Positions 35,272 through 49,469 of a DNA stretch of 64,000 nucleotides are shown here, in pieces. The stretch is from positions 1 through 64,000 of the forward strand of contig JAIWNE010000003.1 of assembly GCA_025331445.1 (NCBI GenBank). The letters are read 5' to 3'. Below the pieces are notes generated by a model. It worked only from the letters and a program-made list of their open reading frames with translations. It ran no database searches and was not told the DNA's origin. Numbering within the stretch: position 1 is the stretch's first letter; each line of letters begins with the position of its first letter. The position numbers and the translations under genes are program-made. Origin of the DNA: Blakeslea trispora (taxonomy: Eukaryota; Mucoromycota; Mucoromycetes; Mucorales; Choanephoraceae).

Positions 35272-36617
35272 CTAAGACCGGAATACATGGACAAGTTTAA
35301 GGATAGGCTCACGACAGATTGGACATTCATTTTTAGTCTCAATAAGCTACACTATTATTTAGAACATCTCCTATTGATTTGAGTGATATGTCTTACCTTC
35401 TTAGCACATTCCATACATGTCACCATATGCCCACAATCGAGGAAGACGCAGTTTTGTTGAGCATCAAAGCAGATTCGGCACATGTTACTTTCATCCCCTG
35501 AGATACTGTTCTGATCGTTTTCTGCTTTATATTGATCAACCAGCCGCACTACTAGTTTTATGAGCTCGGATTTCTCAATAACATGCGATTGTTCAACAAA
35601 GTTGGCTTTCAATATTGATTTAAGAGTCTTTACAGATAAAGATGCAGGGTCTATGTTCGCCTTCACCATATCATTCAATGATAGCAGCTTGTCATCGTTT
35701 TTTCGGTGTTGTTGTTGTCTTCTTTGGCTCTCTGATTCTCTTTGTTGTTGCTGCTGCTGTTGTTGTTGCTGTTGTTGTTGTTGTTGTTGCTGTTGTTGCT
35801 GTTGTTGCTGTTGTTGCTGTTGTTGCTGTTGATATTGCCTTTGGTTTTCTCGTTCTATCTGTTGCTGCCTCTGATATGCCTGTTGTCGGCGTAAGGCCTC
35901 CTCCCTCTGTCTTCTCCGATCCTGCTCTTGTTGTTCCGCTTTCCCTCCATCATCATTTGCCGTAAAAAGATCCTGAACCAAACTAGAAAAAGAGAACCCA
36001 TTTGTCTGCTGCTGAGCCTGAACTTGTTGTTTAAAGCGCTTCTTTCTGTAATGACATTCGCTCTCATTAGATATCGGTTTCGTGTTAAAGATGATTCGAA
36101 CCAAGTCATTCTTTTCAATCGCACTCTTGGAGTTTAAATTGTATGCCTGAATGTATTCCTTTAATTCCTTCAAGCTCAATTGAGAAAGCTCATTTGAACT
36201 CATATTTTGCATTCGAATCAATTTATCACAGGTATTGCAGCATCTTACAAGGCTATGAAAAGGAGGATAATTGCATTAGATTCTCAGGAGGGATTGGTTG
36301 CTTAAAACTTACTTGTCATAACCAAATTTCTTTAATGAGTTTCGGTTGTCAGAACAATTCGAACAAACAACATATCCTATCATAATCCAAACAAAAAGAT
36401 TGGTTAGTCATCTTTTCAATTTGGGTCTCTTGCTTCTGTAGTATCACTTGCCACAGTTTCGACAATGGTATTTTTGCTTGAATAAATTGAACTGTGCACC
36501 ACACTCTAGGCAGCTTCTTGCATCGTTAAAGGGCTTCAGTTTAGGAATGGCAAACACTCCTCCCGGGCCGTAACTCTCTTTTCTTGATTCTGTCAGCTTA
36601 AGATGTAGTCGAGATGA
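35272..36617 (-). CDS. FYVE-RING E3 ubiquitin ligase, RNF34/RFFL-like (5' end unresolved)
   Basis: Likely E3 ligase. It has an N-terminal FYVE-type zinc finger, a middle region with two short SAP-like helices, a long polyQ tract and a C-terminal RING. This is the order of animal RNF34/RFFL (CARP) proteins. Exons are 36452..36617, 36313..36376, 35397..36252 and 35272..35346 (at least 386 residues). The FYVE-like part has CLECG, KYHCRNCGYVVCSNCS and VRCCNTC. The SAP-like helices are LSLKELKEYIQAYNL and SVKTLKSILKANFV. The RING is CRICFDAQQNCVFLDCGHMV-type C3HC4 ending CPICREPI. The first intron uses a GC donor (GCAAGT). No in-frame ATG exists in the first visible exon, so a further 5' exon near 36.65-36.8 kb is likely but could not be placed. 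Confidence 0.8.
35743..35831 (-). repeat. CAG/CAA polyglutamine tract in the FYVE-RING gene
   Basis: About 30 glutamine codons, mixed CAG and CAA, in the disordered middle of the E3 ligase gene. The coding frame continues on both sides. Confidence 0.95.
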
Positions 36618-37867
36618 CTAAAGTGATATATTCGAATTTTTAGAAAAAACAAAAAGGAAAGGTGCCTTCAAAAAAAAAAAAGACAAAGAATAATAAATCC
36701 AGGCACGTGACCGGTAAAAGTTTCGAGAAGGTTTTTGGATTATTAATTTCAGGAACATTTGGACTTTTGTTTCTGTTTGATTCTAGTCAGTTTTTGTCAA
36801 GGATCTTCTGGCTCCAATCTCTTCTTATGTCAATGGTCCTTTTTTTCTTTCTTTCTTTCTTTTTCATAAAAGACGGAATTATCAACCAATCATGATAAAG
36901 CAACTGGTTTTTGTTAACGAGGCAATCTATTTTTTTCGACTCTTTCTTGTCCTTTTTTTTTTCTGTCGCAAAGAGTATAAAAGCGATGCTTTCCAATTTA
37001 TCTCGTTATGAATTTGAATTCATGCAGCCAAAAGACAGAAGCAATCGAAACTCAGAACACACAACCCATTTTTGAGTTTTTTTCTTAATTCAAGGATTTT
37101 GTAGCTATTTCAAGGTTTTCTTCTTTGAAGAATAAACAGGCTTAGTAGAAAGGGTTCTTTTCTCCTTTTTTTTTCTATCAAATATTTTCAGTAGCATTAT
37201 AATAGCTTAACATCTACTCATAGAATAAAAATATTCCCATTTTAGGACAGGAATAGCCTGAACACACACAAAAAAAAGATTTGAATGGCATGATTTTGGC
37301 GAATGTTCTTTATTCATTTCCTTTTATCACCTTCCAAGAAAAACGTTTTTACCGTTCCAACAAACGAATTGACAGACTGCTGTGTAAGACCAAAGCTCAA
37401 GATTGAACATCAACTTGTCTTGACAGAGCTTATTTATTCCATATAACGGAAATGTCTAAGATTGACATGTGTGCGTTCGAGATAGACAAAAAAAAGAGAG
37501 AGAGAGAGAAAGAGAGTAAAAAGCGATTATCTGTGCAATATCAAATGACCCTTTTGTATGTGGATCTCGAGATTAGAATGATGAAAGTCTCTGTTTGCGC
37601 CTTATATAAACATAGAACATTCTTTCATCTGAATGGAGATTAAAAGAAGACAACACTCTATACTGTTTCTATTCAATAAATGAATTGTCATTTTGCTTAC
37701 AAGAACAAAAAAAAGAATGGCTTATACTCCCTTTTAAGTATATCTCTATTAACTCACAAAGAGCACACAAAAGAGAGAGAAATTAAACACTTACAAACAA
37801 GCAAAATGAATTCTTTTTTTTTTTCGTTCTTTTTTTTGTGATTCATCTCATAAACACAAAAAATAAC
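36618..37867. other. Intergenic region
   Basis: AT-rich with many A and T runs and a short GA repeat near 37496-37518. The missing first exon of the FYVE-RING gene may lie at its left end. Short ATG frames (36662, 37452) lack any domain. Confidence 0.45.
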
Positions 37868-38026
37868 ATGGCATTTTTCGAAAATGTCAATTTTATGCTG
37901 CTGGAGGGCAAAATCAGGTATCACAAAAATATTGTTTGTGGTATTGATAAGGTCTCTGAGGCCCTTTGTAGTGCTTTTAAAAGTACTGTTTTTGGTAAAA
38001 TGGTAATTCATGTCGCTGGTTTGTAA
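37868..38026 (+). pseudogene. C-terminal fragment of a zinc-type alcohol dehydrogenase/quinone oxidoreductase
   Basis: A 52-codon frame from the ATG at 37868 reads VNFMLLEGKIRYHKNIVCGI followed by a VSEALCSAFKS...FGKMVIHVAG end. This matches the last ~50 residues of NADP-dependent medium-chain oxidoreductases (L..GKI-x-Y-x-E-x-I-x-G-[IL], then FxGxNxGKxVxxV). Nothing upstream encodes the rest of the enzyme. It is therefore a stranded 3' exon or a duplicated gene scrap. It lies about 100 nt from the 3' end of the Apd1/Aim32-like gene. It is too short to be certain. Confidence 0.5.
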
Positions 38027-38132
38027 ACACTTTTCGCTTTCTTAAAAAAAAAATACAAGGCCATGAATTCACTTGTGTACCTCAATAAACTGTTTGTGTT
38101 ACTTTATGCAAAATGTAAAACCTTTGATTTGT

Positions 38133-39152
38133 TTACCACTCCAATGGTTCTTGACATTTATTTGGCTTTGATTTCACCTCGAAAATACCCCGCACAAGTT
38201 CTTCAATAACCTTATCATCCTCTAGTGTGTTTTCAACAATATCCTTACAATAACATGGTGTGACTCTACCATACCAAATAGCACGATATCCATGATAGGT
38301 ATAAACTACTAAATTACCAGCAAATGCATGACCTAAAACCAAAGAAAAGAAGAGAAAAAAAAAGAGAGAGAAAAAAAACAAGTAAACCTTTCTTTTTCTC
38401 TATTTTTATAAAAAGAGGTTGATCTTACCACCTAAATGACTGACAAGAGCAAGTTGAGTTGTTTCTTCTGCTAAAGCTGAAGCCTGTTCAAGACTTTGTA
38501 GTAAAATAGGTCCAATGGTACCACAGCGTTTGTCTTTGTTACCATGACCGCAAATCAAGATCAAATTTGAAAAAGGAAAAGGAAAAGTGGAAAATGCTTG
38601 AAAACAAGGCTTTCCAAAGATATAATCCAAAAGAGCATCTACCCTTCTTGGTGTGATATTGGAGATAATGACATTATCAGGTAACAACAAGATATCACTT
38701 CCTCTGGTAGAGTATTGACTAGGTAGTGAGCAATTGGTGATTATCACGCGTTGATTCAGCTGCTCCTCATTTTCCTCTGCTACAAAAGCTGGATGATATC
38801 GATTTTCAAATGGTCGTTTATCGGTTCCCTTCCTTCTTCTGGTTGCTTCTATCAACGCATGGGCCAATCCTTCTTCTTCAATATGAGAAGGCCAGTTTGA
38901 TTTGCCTGTCATGATGAGAACATGAATGGCATAAGGTGGTACTGTATTCTGTAAGGGCTTTGATTGATCGATATTTAAATTGGGTGGTAAGGGTGGGTGA
39001 GCGCATGGTTTAGTACAGCCTCGACAGTCGATAGGCACCACTGGAGATAGTTCTTGTCGATCAATGGGAGGTAATGTTGTTGTGTTTGAAGCTAATTCGC
39101 TTGTACATGATGAAGAATAAAGGCTATTGATACAGTTTGCCAGCCATTTCAT
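38133..39152 (-). CDS. Apd1/Aim32-like ferredoxin-fold protein (sucrase/ferredoxin-like family)
   Basis: Thioredoxin-like Fe-S protein of the family containing yeast Apd1 and Aim32. Members bind a [2Fe-2S] cluster with two Cys and two His and act in redox or drug resistance. Exons are 38429..39152 and 38133..38332 (307 residues). The cluster-type residues are visible as CGHGNKDKRC (two Cys eight apart) and HLGGH (His-x3-His) just before FAGNLVVY. Upstream motifs are CRGCTKPCAHPPLP, HVLIMTGKSNWPSHIEEEG and ILLLPDNVIISNITP. No clear mitochondrial presequence is seen. The tail is ARG-poor and ends KCQEPLEW. The intron splits the GGH codons and keeps phase. Which of the two yeast proteins it equals is undecided. 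Confidence 0.85.
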
Positions 39153-39248
39153 GCCTTGAAGAATGAATATTTTTTAATTGAAAATAAAAAAAAAAGAGAA
39201 AGGAGAGAAAAATTACATTTTTTTTTATTATTCTTTTAAATATTTTTT

Positions 39249-39612
39249 TTATTTTGCAACAGTATCACAGAAACTAGCTAATTCAACATCTCGAGAAGAT
39301 AAACCCTGACAATCATGTGTTGATAATGTTACTTCGACACGATTATAGACCTTTATTTATTGAAGTTTATATTTAGTTTTCCTTCCCCCTTTTTTCAATG
39401 TCTTTTTAACTTACATTAAACCATTCAGGATGATGATCCATTTTGTCTGCTTTTAAGGCTACACGCGTCATAAAGCCAAATGCTTGGTTAAAGTCCTTAA
39501 AAGCATACTTTTTAATGATAGCGTCTCGGTTATCAACCATGTTCCAGCCAGAGGAGAGCAAAGGAGACAAAAGCTCTTTTCTTTCAGTTTCCGAAAGTGT
39601 TTTGACAGACAT
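39249..39612 (-). CDS. PCBD: Pterin-4a-carbinolamine dehydratase
   Basis: Recycles tetrahydrobiopterin by dehydrating its 4a-hydroxy form, the partner reaction of aromatic amino-acid hydroxylases. Exons are 39415..39612 and 39249..39350 (99 residues, normal length). The catalytic signature is intact: [19 protein letters not shown] followed by [16 protein letters not shown], holding the two adjacent His and the later His-Asp. [10 protein letters not shown] is the helix before it. An in-frame ATG at 39666 would add 18 basic/hydrophobic residues, possibly for organelle targeting; the start at 39612 gives the standard protein. Its presence fits early-diverging fungi that keep biopterin-dependent phenylalanine hydroxylase, which ascomycete yeasts lack. 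Confidence 0.95.
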
Positions 39613-39766
39613 TTTGCGTGTAATTAAAAAATGAAAAGATCGAAAAGAAAAAGGTTTCAATACCATTCTAGTAAAACAACATAAAAAAAAGAGAGAGGAA
39701 ATCCCACGCTCTAAAAAAAAAGGTTTTCAGGATTTTAATTTTTTTTTAATTATTTTTTTTAGTGAT

Positions 39767-40340
39767 CTAGATCTCTTCAATCTTTCCAGATGAGCTTGCT
39801 TGTTTGGGTATCTTGATTTCTTCTTCTTCTTCTTCTTCTTCTTCAGAGTCGCTGTCGTCTTTCTTTTCTTCAAATACACCGAGACCGAGATTCTTGAGAA
39901 AAGAAAAAGTTAGCCTATAATAAAGACAGCATGAAGCAAATCTCACCATCTCAATATATTGTTGATCTTCATCTACATTCTCAATGTCTAACTTTGAGGG
40001 ATCGGCATTCCTTAACTGTTCGTTGGCTTCTTTCATCTGAGGTAAAAATGCTTGTACTCTAGACAAAACTTCAATGTTGACTAAAATAAGTGGCTTGCTC
40101 TTTACTCTTATGTTGCTTGGTTACTTACTGTCACTTGATCCAGAAAGAGGCGTTGTCTTTTCATTAGCTGCTAAAAGAGAAGGAATGTCGAGGATCGTCT
40201 TTTTCTCTTGATCTTCTTTCTTGTTGGGACTAATCAAATCTGACATGGAGATTAGTCTATAAGCAGATGAAAAAGAGGAATCGAAATTTACCTGGCTTCT
40301 TGTCTTTTCCTGTAACAGCAAGTAAATCAGTAGAAGACAT
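39767..40340 (-). CDS. NOPCHAP1: NOPCHAP1-like (C12orf45 family) protein
   Basis: NOPCHAP1 in animals links NOP58 to the R2TP/AAA chaperones during box C/D snoRNP assembly. Exons are 40292..40340, 40129..40239, 39947..40080 and 39767..39892 (139 residues). The conserved block is VLSRVQAFLPQMKEANEQL, then DPSKLDIENVDEDQQYIEM and NLGLGVFEEK. The N-terminus is short (SSTDLLAVTGKDKKP) and the C-terminus has a run of nine Glu before IPKQASSSGKIEEI. All introns keep phase. Assignment is from the remembered family pattern (FLP-x-M-x-x-AN-x-x-L ... DIE...YIEM...LGVFE). Its start codon is 144 nt from that of RRP45 on the other strand, so the two RNA-processing genes probably share a promoter. Confidence 0.7.
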
Positions 40341-40484
40341 TATGCAAAATGTATATTTATATAATGAAGACAAGAATAACCCAAAAAAAAAACTAGCATA
40401 TAAATTAAAAAAATTAAACCGTCACCAAGCATAAACTGGAACATTTTTTTTTATCTTTTTTTCTCTTTTTTAGATTATACCATC
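40341..40484. promoter_or_regulatory. Divergent promoter, NOPCHAP1-like / RRP45
   Basis: A 144-nt gap between opposite start codons, rich in A and T tracts. It must carry promoter activity for both genes. No specific factor site is recognised. Confidence 0.6.
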
Positions 40485-41578
40485 ATGGTAAAAGAGTTAC
40501 CACCTAGTGTGAACGAAACTGCGTTTCTATTGGAAGCGCTTCGTCAAGGCAGAAGAGTTGATGGACGCGAAATATACGACATGCGTTCTATTGAAATCAC
40601 ATTAGGATCTGATTATGGTTATGTGGAAGTGCAATTGGGTCGTACTCGAGTAGCAGCCAGCGTGTCTGCCGAAGTGATCCGTCCTTTCCCTGATAAACCT
40701 ACCGAAGGACAGCTTGTCTTTAATACAGAGATCTCACCCATGGCAGCACCTATTTTCGAAACTGGATCGTAAATGCAAGTTCATTTCTATAAAATCCAGA
40801 TATTCATTTTTTTTGTTTTGTTTTATTTTGCTCATAGACGCTCTGAAGAAGAAGTGTTGATCAGTCGACTGATTGAAAAAGCATTGCGTAGAAGTAGAGC
40901 CATTGATACAGAAGGTCTCTGTATCGTTGCTGGTGAAAAAGTATGGCAGATTCGCGTTGACCTTTTGTTTCTCGACCATGATGGTAACTTGATCGATTGT
41001 GCCTCTATTGCAGCCATTACAGCCTTGTTACATTTCAGAAGACCTGATGTGACAGTCTCGGGAGAAGATGTGACTATTGTAAGTTGAATAAGATATCTCT
41101 TTTTTTTTTTTTTAGAACAAAGCTATTTACCTTATTGTTTAGCATCCTATAGATCAGAGAAATCCCGTACCTTTAAGTATTCACCATATTCCTATCTGCA
41201 TTACATTTGCATTTTATGACAAAGGGTAAGCAAAAATTAGAGAACAGAAAAGATATAGAGTGATTTAAGGTGGTTTTCTTCTAGTGAGCGATTGGTGGTC
41301 GATCCAAACTATTTAGAGGGACAGACAAAGGAAGGCGATATGACCGTCACAATGAACATTCATAAAGAAATCTGCGCGCTATCAAAAGCAGGCGGTATCC
41401 CTCTAGAAATGGACCAAGTTTTGAGATGTTCACAGATTGCTATTATCAAGGTGACAGAGATTGATGAGTTGATCAAGAAAGTGTTGGATGAAGACAAAGT
41501 AGCAAGGTATATTTGATAAGCATCTAGCTATTATTTCTTATTCATTTCTTCTTTTATAGACAAAAATCTCGAAAGTAA
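40485..41578 (+). CDS. RRP45: Exosome RNase-PH subunit Rrp45
   Basis: Barrel subunit of the RNA exosome (EXOSC9 in animals), pairing with Rrp41 in the ring. Exons are 40485..40768, 40838..41078, 41143..41225, 41285..41506 and 41560..41578 (282 residues). It opens with the usual LPPSVNETAFLLEALRQGRR-type block and DGREIYDMRSIEITLG. YGYVEVQLGRTRVAASVSAEV follows, then a second half with CIVAGEKVWQIRVDLLFLDHDG, DCASIAAITALLHFRRPD and NPVPLSIHHIPICITFAF. Residues needed for phosphorolysis are not conserved, as in other eukaryotic ring proteins. The last exon encodes only RQKSRK. The long acidic C-terminal tail of the animal protein is absent. Confidence 0.95.
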
Positions 41579-41993
41579 ATTCATTGTTAATAAAGTGTTT
41601 ATATGGTTAAAATCTATTTCATGCAAATTCGCAAATTGAATGTCAGAAAACACACTTTTTATGCTGTTCATGGTAAGCGCTAGCTATTAAGAGAGAGATA
41701 CAGAGAGAGAGAAAAAAATACATTGTTACAGTGATTGGGAATATCATGTGAAAAATAAACAATGGCTCATTCCTCTTGCATTTGATTGGCTGGTTCTGAA
41801 CTTTTTAGTGTCTTTTCACTTTATAAACAAACAAAAGGTTATAAAAAAGGGCACTTTTTCCCCTCCATCTGTTTTTTTTTCTCTCTTTTCTGTCTCTCAT
41901 TTTTCCAAGGGTTCTCAGGCTATGGCCAAGGCAATCTCAAGGTAAGTAGTTTTTCTTTTTTCTTTATCTTCTGGTATATATATATGTGTTAGT

Positions 41994-42010
41994 GTGCCTT
42001 CATAAGGCAC
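41994..42010. other. Small perfect hairpin
   Basis: GTGCCTT, three-base loop CAT, then AAGGCAC. It is not followed by a T run and has no evident role. Confidence 0.4.
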
Positions 42011-42317
42011 GCGCTTTATAAACTACTTCTCTGCTTGAACAATGTATGTTTGACGCGCTCGCTGAAATTCATCTTTTGGCTTGAAGTGTGTCTTGATGGT
42101 TGTCAGTAGTGAAAAGAATGAAAATGAAAATGAGCTTCTTGAAGCTCGCATTCCAGCACTTAGCTCATCCGGCGAATGCGTTTGAGCGGTGCTTAGTCTT
42201 TTATTTTGTAAAATATTATCACTATTATTATTTTGAACCCGATTCATGCACTATTACTGCCACTCTTGCTACGCGTATACCAAAGAAAAAAGACCTCAAG
42301 CCAAACCAAAAAAAAAA

Positions 42318-42403
42318 AGCTGTATCTCTATCTCTTGGTCTATCTCACTACTTGGTCTATCTTACTCTTTGGTCCATCTTACTATTTGGTCTCCTTTGCT
42401 CTT
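42318..42403 (+). repeat. 17-nt tandem minisatellite
   Basis: TTGGTC starts at 42335, 42352, 42369 and 42386, exactly 17 nt apart. The unit is close to TTGGTCTATCTTACTAC, and weaker copies flank the four clear ones. The period is not a multiple of three, which argues against coding. Confidence 0.85.
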
Positions 42404-43136
42404 TCTGTCTCTTTACGCGCTACACTGAATTGGGTTCAATCTACTTTACGGAAATCACTCGCTTTACTGGTATCATCTGCTTACCCTTATCTCTCTGAAA
42501 CAGTAACAAAAAACAACTCTATTCTTTCTATTTAAAGAAAAAAAAAAAGCAAATACAAACATCTCTATAACTTGCATAAACTATTTAACCAAACATAACT
42601 CTGCTATCTGTTTGTATCATTCTAAAGCTTATAACTAATCATAAATAAAATCAAGCATTGTTCTCTTTTGATCGACCATTACTTTGGCTTATAATGTCTA
42701 TTTGGCTAAAGTTTTGATATGCATGTTGGCTTCAAAGTTATTTCAATTCTTTACTTATTTGGCTATTGTACCAATCTTGGTATCAAAAAGAATGACTTAT
42801 AGGATATTTTGAAATTAACTTTGACATAATTCACTTCATCAGAATAACAGCAATAGTGAGAGGAGGGTACGAGACAAGGAGGAAAGATATCCTGTCCTGC
42901 TACTACATTCCGGTTCCCTCTTCAACAAGCAGAAGGCAGTTTTTTTTGTTTGTGCTCATCTGTAACAAAGTTAGCCATCATCATTAATTTTCCCACGGTA
43001 ATCGGCTTCAAAGTGTACAGGAAAGAAAAAGGATTTAACTTATGGGAACATAAGCAATACAAGGCCGGAGTTGAGTCAGTTAAAGTTTCTTTCTTCTTTT
43101 TTTCTCCTCCCCTCTTTTCTTTTCTCTTTCTAAAAA

Positions 43137-44518
43137 ATGTTAGCTTATTCATTAGGTAGAGTCAAGGTAACATCAAATTCAATACAATAAAAATAAGTTA
43201 TAGATCATTCATAGTGAGTATAATTTAGCCACGCTTCATTCGATCGTTTCATACTTCTGTCCATCGATTGGCAGTTCAACCGTTTTTGTTGGCTGACATT
43301 GGTGAAGGCATTACTGAATGTGAAATTGTTCAATGGTTTGTCAAGCCAGGTACTCGTGTAGCTGAGTTTGATAAGATCTGTGAAGTACAATCAGACAAAG
43401 CATCTGTTGAAATCTCATCTCGGTATGCGGGCAATATTCTTAAACTGCACTATCAGCCCAATGAAGTTGCTTTGGTAGGTCGTCCCTTAGTGGACATTGA
43501 GACAGAGGAAGGAGAACAACAGCAACAAAAACAGACAGTAGCTGAGTCAGTGATAGAAGTCATTGAAAATTACCAGCCAGAAAAAGAGTTGATTCCCTAT
43601 CAAAGAAATTGGTGTCTACCTTCTGTACGTCGATTGTTGGACATGTATGGAATTGAACACAATCTTCTGATGGGATCTGGAAAACATGGCATGGTGCTAA
43701 AGAGCGATGTACTAAAGTATATTCAGCAAAACAATCTGTCAAAGAAGCCACCTAAAATCGATGTGCCTTCTCCTCAACAGCAACAAGAACAGCAACTGAA
43801 GAAAGGAAAGAGTGTACCTCTGACTCCTATTCAAAAAGCCATGTTTAAATCCATGACCAAATCACTTTCAATACCCCAGCTGGGCTATAAAGATGAGGTT
43901 GAGTTGAATGCAGCTACAGAATATCGCCAAGCACTTAACAGATACCTTGCACAACATCCAGAGAAATATCCTTTTAGGAAGATATCCTACCTACCTCTAC
44001 TCCTTAAGTCTCTATCACTTGCCCTAACCCATTACCCTATCATGAATGCTCAACTGATCAATGAACAACAGCTGCAGTATAGAGATACACATAACATAGG
44101 TATCGCTGTTGATTCTCCTCAGGGCCTGATTGTGCCTAACATCAAGCATGTGGAGCAAAAGACTATTCTCCAGATAGCCAATGAAATCCATCGATTGACT
44201 GAGTTGGCCAAAAAGAATGCTATTCCCTTGGAAGATCTAAGGGGAGGTACTATCAGTCTATCCAATATAGGATCTATTGGTGGCACCTATGCCAATCCAA
44301 TTGTAGTTAGTAATGAAATGGCCATTGTAGCCATTGGTTCTGCCAAGCGATTGCCCTTCATAGATGCCAAGACAGGTGCAGTCACTGCCAAACAAATACT
44401 GCCCATAAGTTGGTCTGCCGATCATCGAGTGGTAGATGGTGCTACTATTGCTCAATTCAGCAATACATGGAAGCATTTCATAGAAAACCCTGCTCTTCTA
44501 GCAAGCAATTTACATTGA
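43137..44518 (+). CDS. DBT: Branched-chain 2-oxoacid dehydrogenase E2 (lipoamide acyltransferase)
   Basis: Mitochondrial core enzyme of the complex that degrades Leu, Ile and Val keto acids. Exon 1 (43137..43166) encodes only MLAYSLGRVK. Exon 2 (43229..44518) continues PRFIRSFHTSVHRLAV, together a typical mitochondrial presequence (439 residues total). The lipoyl domain follows (LADIGEGITECEIVQWFV, with the lipoylated Lys in SDKASVEIS). Next come a Glu/Gln-rich linker, the peripheral-subunit-binding domain (CLPSVRRLLDMYGIEHNL ... GMVLKSDVLKYI), a second polyQ-like linker, and the catalytic domain ending in the active-site SADHRVVDGATIAQF. The GTYANPIVVSNEMAI stretch distinguishes it as the branched-chain type rather than pyruvate E2. 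Confidence 0.95.
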
Positions 44519-44659
44519 TTTTTTAAAGTCACAATCAATAAAAAAAAACCTCTGAGGCAGTGGGAGAGAGAAAGAGAAAGAGAGCGAGCGAGAATTTCAA
44601 CGCGTATATTTTTTTGTTCCTCTTCTAGAGACGCATAATAAATTGACTATCATCTTATT

Positions 44660-48504
<3,845 letters not shown>

Positions 48505-48569
48505 TCATAATAACAATAAAAAAGAATACACAACACTTTTTGTTATTAATATTATCATTATTTCTACAC

Positions 48570-49469
48570 TTACATTTGACCACATTCTAAAAAAAAAGAA
48601 ACTTCCATGTTAGCGTGTGTGTGTAAATAGGGTAATTAGTTTTTTTGTTTACCTGTGATCTTGACAGGTAATTTGGGTCGGTTGTTAGGGCCAGTAGAGA
48701 CATTTTCAATTTTACGTAACGTTAAGAGACCATCTACAAGACGACCAAAGACAACATGCTTGCCATCCAAGAAATCACAAGCATCACAGGTAATAAAGAA
48801 TTGACAGCCATTTGTGTTAGGACCAGAGTTAGCCTGCGTATAAAAGTTAGCTTGTCTAGTATTTCCTAGTCTAATGGTTGTACTTTACCATGGAAAGTAA
48901 TCCAGCACCACTGTGCTTCTCAATGAAGTTTTCATCAGGAAACTTGTCACCATAGATACTCATGGATCCTGTACCATCCCCTTTAAGAAAATCACCGCCT
49001 TGAACCATGAAATCCTTGATTACTCTGGATTGTGTTTGGTAAATGGGAATTATCACAACCATCGCATTTATCTTACCTATGAAACAAACAGTTTTTGAAG
49101 CCCTGAGGCTGACCATTTCTCCTATAAAGCCATACGATCAACACAGTGCTATACACTCATTATCCATTTGGACATATACCTGTGTTCGCCTGTACATAAT
49201 TGTCTTGATCAACTGTTAGATTGCTGTCTCTTTTTCTGCAAATATAAAAAAAAAAGGAGAGGGTTTCTCTCTCGCTCTCTCTTACCTAAAATTCTCGGCT
49301 GTCTTAGGTACAATGTCAGAGAAGAGCTCCATCTTCATTCTACCCACTGGCACATCACCAATAGAGATATCAAAGAAGACGATGGGTCTTTCTACTTGGG
49401 TACCTAAAAAGAAAGACAAGTTGGTATGATATGCAAGACCATCAAAGCTGATTTACCTTTCTTGTCCAT
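48570..49469 (-). CDS. PPIH: Cyclophilin H (U4/U6 snRNP-associated peptidyl-prolyl isomerase)
   Basis: Spliceosomal prolyl isomerase that binds PRPF4 in the tri-snRNP. Seven exons: 49457..49469, 49286..49403, 49180..49203, 49077..49121, 48889..49024, 48653..48833 and 48570..48586 (177 residues, the same length as human PPIH). The third exon is only 24 nt (LCTGEH). Motifs are [77 protein letters not shown] and [17 protein letters not shown]. The catalytic Arg in FHR is present. The Trp that contacts cyclosporin in human cyclophilins is Phe here (CDFLDGKH). The terminal ECGQM matches the family's CGEM end and fixes the last splice. Confidence 0.95.

Larger units (their letters stand above)
41579..43136. 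other. Intergenic, unresolved scraps
   Basis: About 1.55 kb. A mini-exon-like ATG at 41922 (MAKAIS) is followed by a strong GTAAGT donor. Splicing to a CAG at 42106 would give only a 32-residue product ending at 42185, so it is not accepted as a gene. On the minus strand, 42023-42247 ends in a plausible HFKPKDEFQRARQTYIVQAEK tail but lacks a credible start. A perfect 7-bp hairpin (41994-42010) and a 17-nt tandem repeat (42318-42403) lie here. Confidence 0.4.

Noticed and set aside
41922..42185. MAKAIS mini-exon with a strong GTAAGT donor spliced to a CAG at 42106
   Set aside because: The product would be 32 residues with no known match, and the acceptor region is not pyrimidine-rich.
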